Shown: piece by piece, positions 4,811 to 5,040 of the stretch
How the letters are laid out: each line of letters starts with the position of its first letter
How positions within the stretch are numbered: the first letter of the stretch is position 1
NCBI GenBank assembly: GCA_021826565.1
Contig: JAKAZJ010000204.1
Location: 1 to 5,040 of the forward strand
Direction: 5' to 3'
Length of the DNA stretch: 5,040 nt
Source of the DNA: Pseudomonadota bacterium
GTDB taxonomy: Bacteria > Pseudomonadota > Alphaproteobacteria > Acetobacterales > Acetobacteraceae
Translations under genes and position numbers: made by a program
The notes under the pieces: model-generated
What the model was told of the DNA's origin: nothing
The model's input: the letters and a program-made list of their open reading frames with translations, nothing else
The model's database searches: none

Positions 4811-5040
4811 CTACGGCGCGGCCAAACGCAGCGCGATCGAGCGGGCATGGGCGTGCAGGCCCTCGGCCTCGGCCAGCGCCACCGCGGCGGGGCCGACCGC
4901 TTCCAGCGCCGCGCGATCCGCCGCCACCCAGGTGGTGCGCTTGAGAAAATCGAACACCGACAGGCCGGAGGCGAAGCGTGCGGTGCGACCCGTGGGCAGC
5001 ACGTGGTTGGGCCCCGCAACGTAATCGCCGACCGCCTCGG
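4811..5040 (-). CDS. hisD: Histidinol dehydrogenase, C-terminal part (partial)
   Basis: Only the last 75 or so residues are in the window; the gene continues rightwards past 5040. Stop codon TAG occupies 4813-4811. The visible part opens D-Y-V-A-G-P-N-H-V-L-P-T-G-R-T-A-R-F, the near-invariant C-terminal HisD block, followed by G-L-S-V-F-D-F-L-K-R-T and, near the end, A-E-A-E-G-L-H-A-H-A, where the family's C-terminal zinc-ligand histidine lies. HisD is a cytoplasmic zinc enzyme that oxidises histidinol to histidine in the last two steps of histidine synthesis. It is convergent with the FTR1 fusion, with 6 bases between the two stop codons, and unrelated to it in function. Confidence 0.95.
   Translation of the reverse strand, partial: EAVGDYVAGPNHVLPTGRTARFASGLSVFDFLKRTTWVAADRAALEAVGPAAVALAEAEGLHAHARSIALRLAAP

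Noticed and set aside
4802..4813. Bidirectional terminator between the FTR1 fusion and hisD
   Set aside because: The stop codons are only 6 bases apart and no stem-loop with a T-run was found in or next to the gap.

Overview
This is a GC-rich chromosomal window from an aerobic Gram-negative bacterium. It has lipoprotein and Tat-like signals, a candidate outer-membrane barrel, high-GC codon use and an alphaproteobacterial-style Fur box. The gene content fits an alphaproteobacterium, plausibly Rhodospirillales/Acetobacteraceae; the family placement is an inference. No RNA genes, CRISPR arrays, insertion sequences or integrases were seen, and no gene-free stretch exceeds 300 bases.

Left part (1-2248): the 5' end of a short MetE-like, cobalamin-independent methionine synthase runs leftwards off the window. 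It is divergent from a probable two-gene unit: a secreted CHRD-domain protein with a Tat-like signal (494-949), then, 63 bases on, a histidine-rich LVIVD-repeat beta-propeller (1013-2248). The gap between these two carries a 9-bp perfect inverted repeat whose right arm covers the end of the ribosome binding site and the first base of the start codon. A GC-rich hairpin follows the propeller gene and may be its terminator.

Middle (2249-2871): a probable small lipoprotein gene on the minus strand (2447-2671), then a 200-base divergent control region. That region holds two tandem 16-bp repeats with a G-tract and, 13 bases before the next start codon, a perfect 19-bp palindrome of Fur-box type.

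Right part (2872-5040): a compact iron-uptake operon. A periplasmic FtrB/EfeO-type cupredoxin lacking the type-1 copper cysteine is followed after 10 bases by an FTR1-family iron permease with both REXXE motifs. The permease reading frame does not stop where FTR1 proteins usually end. It runs through a signal-peptide-like segment ending in A-R-A into about 230 residues that look like an outer-membrane beta-barrel and end in Phe. This inner-membrane permease joined to an outer-membrane-like domain, under a likely Fur operator, is the most unusual feature here. The P19 (FtrA) and ferredoxin (FtrD) partners of Ftr systems are absent. The 3' end of hisD, convergent and only 6 bases away, closes the window.
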